Positions 63,634 to 64,000 of a stretch of 64,000 bases of DNA are shown piece by piece. How positions within the stretch are numbered: position 1 is the stretch's first letter; each line of letters opens with the position of its first letter. The DNA is taken from positions 11,112,290 to 11,176,289 of the forward strand of contig RPFO01000080.1 in the NCBI GenBank assembly GCA_009746045.1, given 5' to 3'. The stretch is from Mesostigma viride. Taxonomy: Eukaryota > Streptophyta > Mesostigmatophyceae > Mesostigmatales > Mesostigmataceae. The position numbers were made by a program, and so were the translations under genes. Under the pieces are notes generated by a model. The model did no database searches. It had not been told where the DNA came from and saw only the letters and a program-made list of their open reading frames with translations.

Positions 63634-64000
63634 CTGGCGTGGCCACCGTAGTAGAAAACCAAAAATATTAACAAAAAAAGAATATTTGTGACAAAACTGT
63701 CAACAGAAAGTATTCCGTAGTAGACAACCACAACCAAAAACAAGAAGCAGAATGTTTTTCCGTAGTAGACAACCACAATCAGTTAATTAACACGCCAAAA
63801 AACTTTCTGGAAACAGTGCACTATTCACAGACAGTTTCCTGGCGTGCCGTGCTAGGCAGCCAGGAGATGGGATGACGAAATACCGCCCATGATGGGGCAG
63901 TGACATGAGGCGGCGGAGGGTCGCCACCTGGCGTGTTGCGAGCAAACAAGGACATCGAGGTAAACGATTGCAATAAAATGTGGTAGCAATGTTAACGACA
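63634..64000. other. Probable upstream intron of the LRR gene
   Basis: Direct repeats of CCGTAGTAGACAACCACAA (63714 and 63761). A segment near 63905-63940 (minus) repeats the acceptor and first codons of the 63633 exon in decayed form. No intact exon seen. Confidence 0.4.

Overview
The window looks like a nuclear scaffold of a GC-rich eukaryote, most likely a chlorophyte alga. That is inferred from the LINE-type reverse transcriptases, spliced genes, AMN1/F-box-type LRR proteins and high-GC satellites; no marker gene proves it. It has two very different halves.

Bases 1 to about 19,700 are compact and intronless. Genes lie head-to-head or tail-to-tail with short AT-rich gaps, TATA-like boxes and AATAAA signals. 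Products include an OTU-type cysteine protease, an F-box protein, a J-domain protein, a MYND-finger protein, a BRO-N/KilA-like protein and multi-pass membrane proteins. This style fits an endogenous large DNA virus segment, but no hallmark gene (major capsid protein, DNA polymerase B, packaging ATPase, VLTF3) lies in the window, so viral origin is an inference. Two patterns stand out. Five proteins begin with the same C-x9/10-C-x9/11-C-x2-H module fused to unrelated tails. Two divergent gene pairs, three of whose four products carry zinc clusters, share intergenic regions with canonical heat-shock elements (GAA/TTC alternating every 5 bp), one pair with CCAAT boxes and the other with TGAGTCA motifs. 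A 0.96-kb AT-rich inverted repeat with a 52-bp tandem core sits between these pairs.

Bases 19,700 to 64,000 are repeat-rich host-like DNA with a few spliced genes: a probable TauD/TfdA-type dioxygenase (minus, about 30.3 to 23.7 kb), a BTB/POZ gene (minus, 52.2 to 50.8 kb) with a decayed copy at 31.6 kb, an intronless LRR gene (54.05 to 55.65 kb) and a spliced LRR gene (minus, 63.6 to 61.0 kb) whose intron holds a CCCA/CCCG satellite.

The repeats are nested and can be ordered in time. A 5'-truncated LINE (36,024-48,211, minus) has a 13-bp target-site duplication. Within it sit a 7.2-kb CACTA-ended element made almost wholly of satellites, and a tandem pair of TG...CA direct repeats (LTR-like) with a 4-bp duplication. 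Other items are ORF1-only LINEs (HAL1-like), a TTAA-flanked palindromic element inside another LINE copy, a 249-bp palindromic MITE and several unclassified dispersed repeats. Three frameshifts in the virus-like block fall in homopolymer runs and may be assembly errors.
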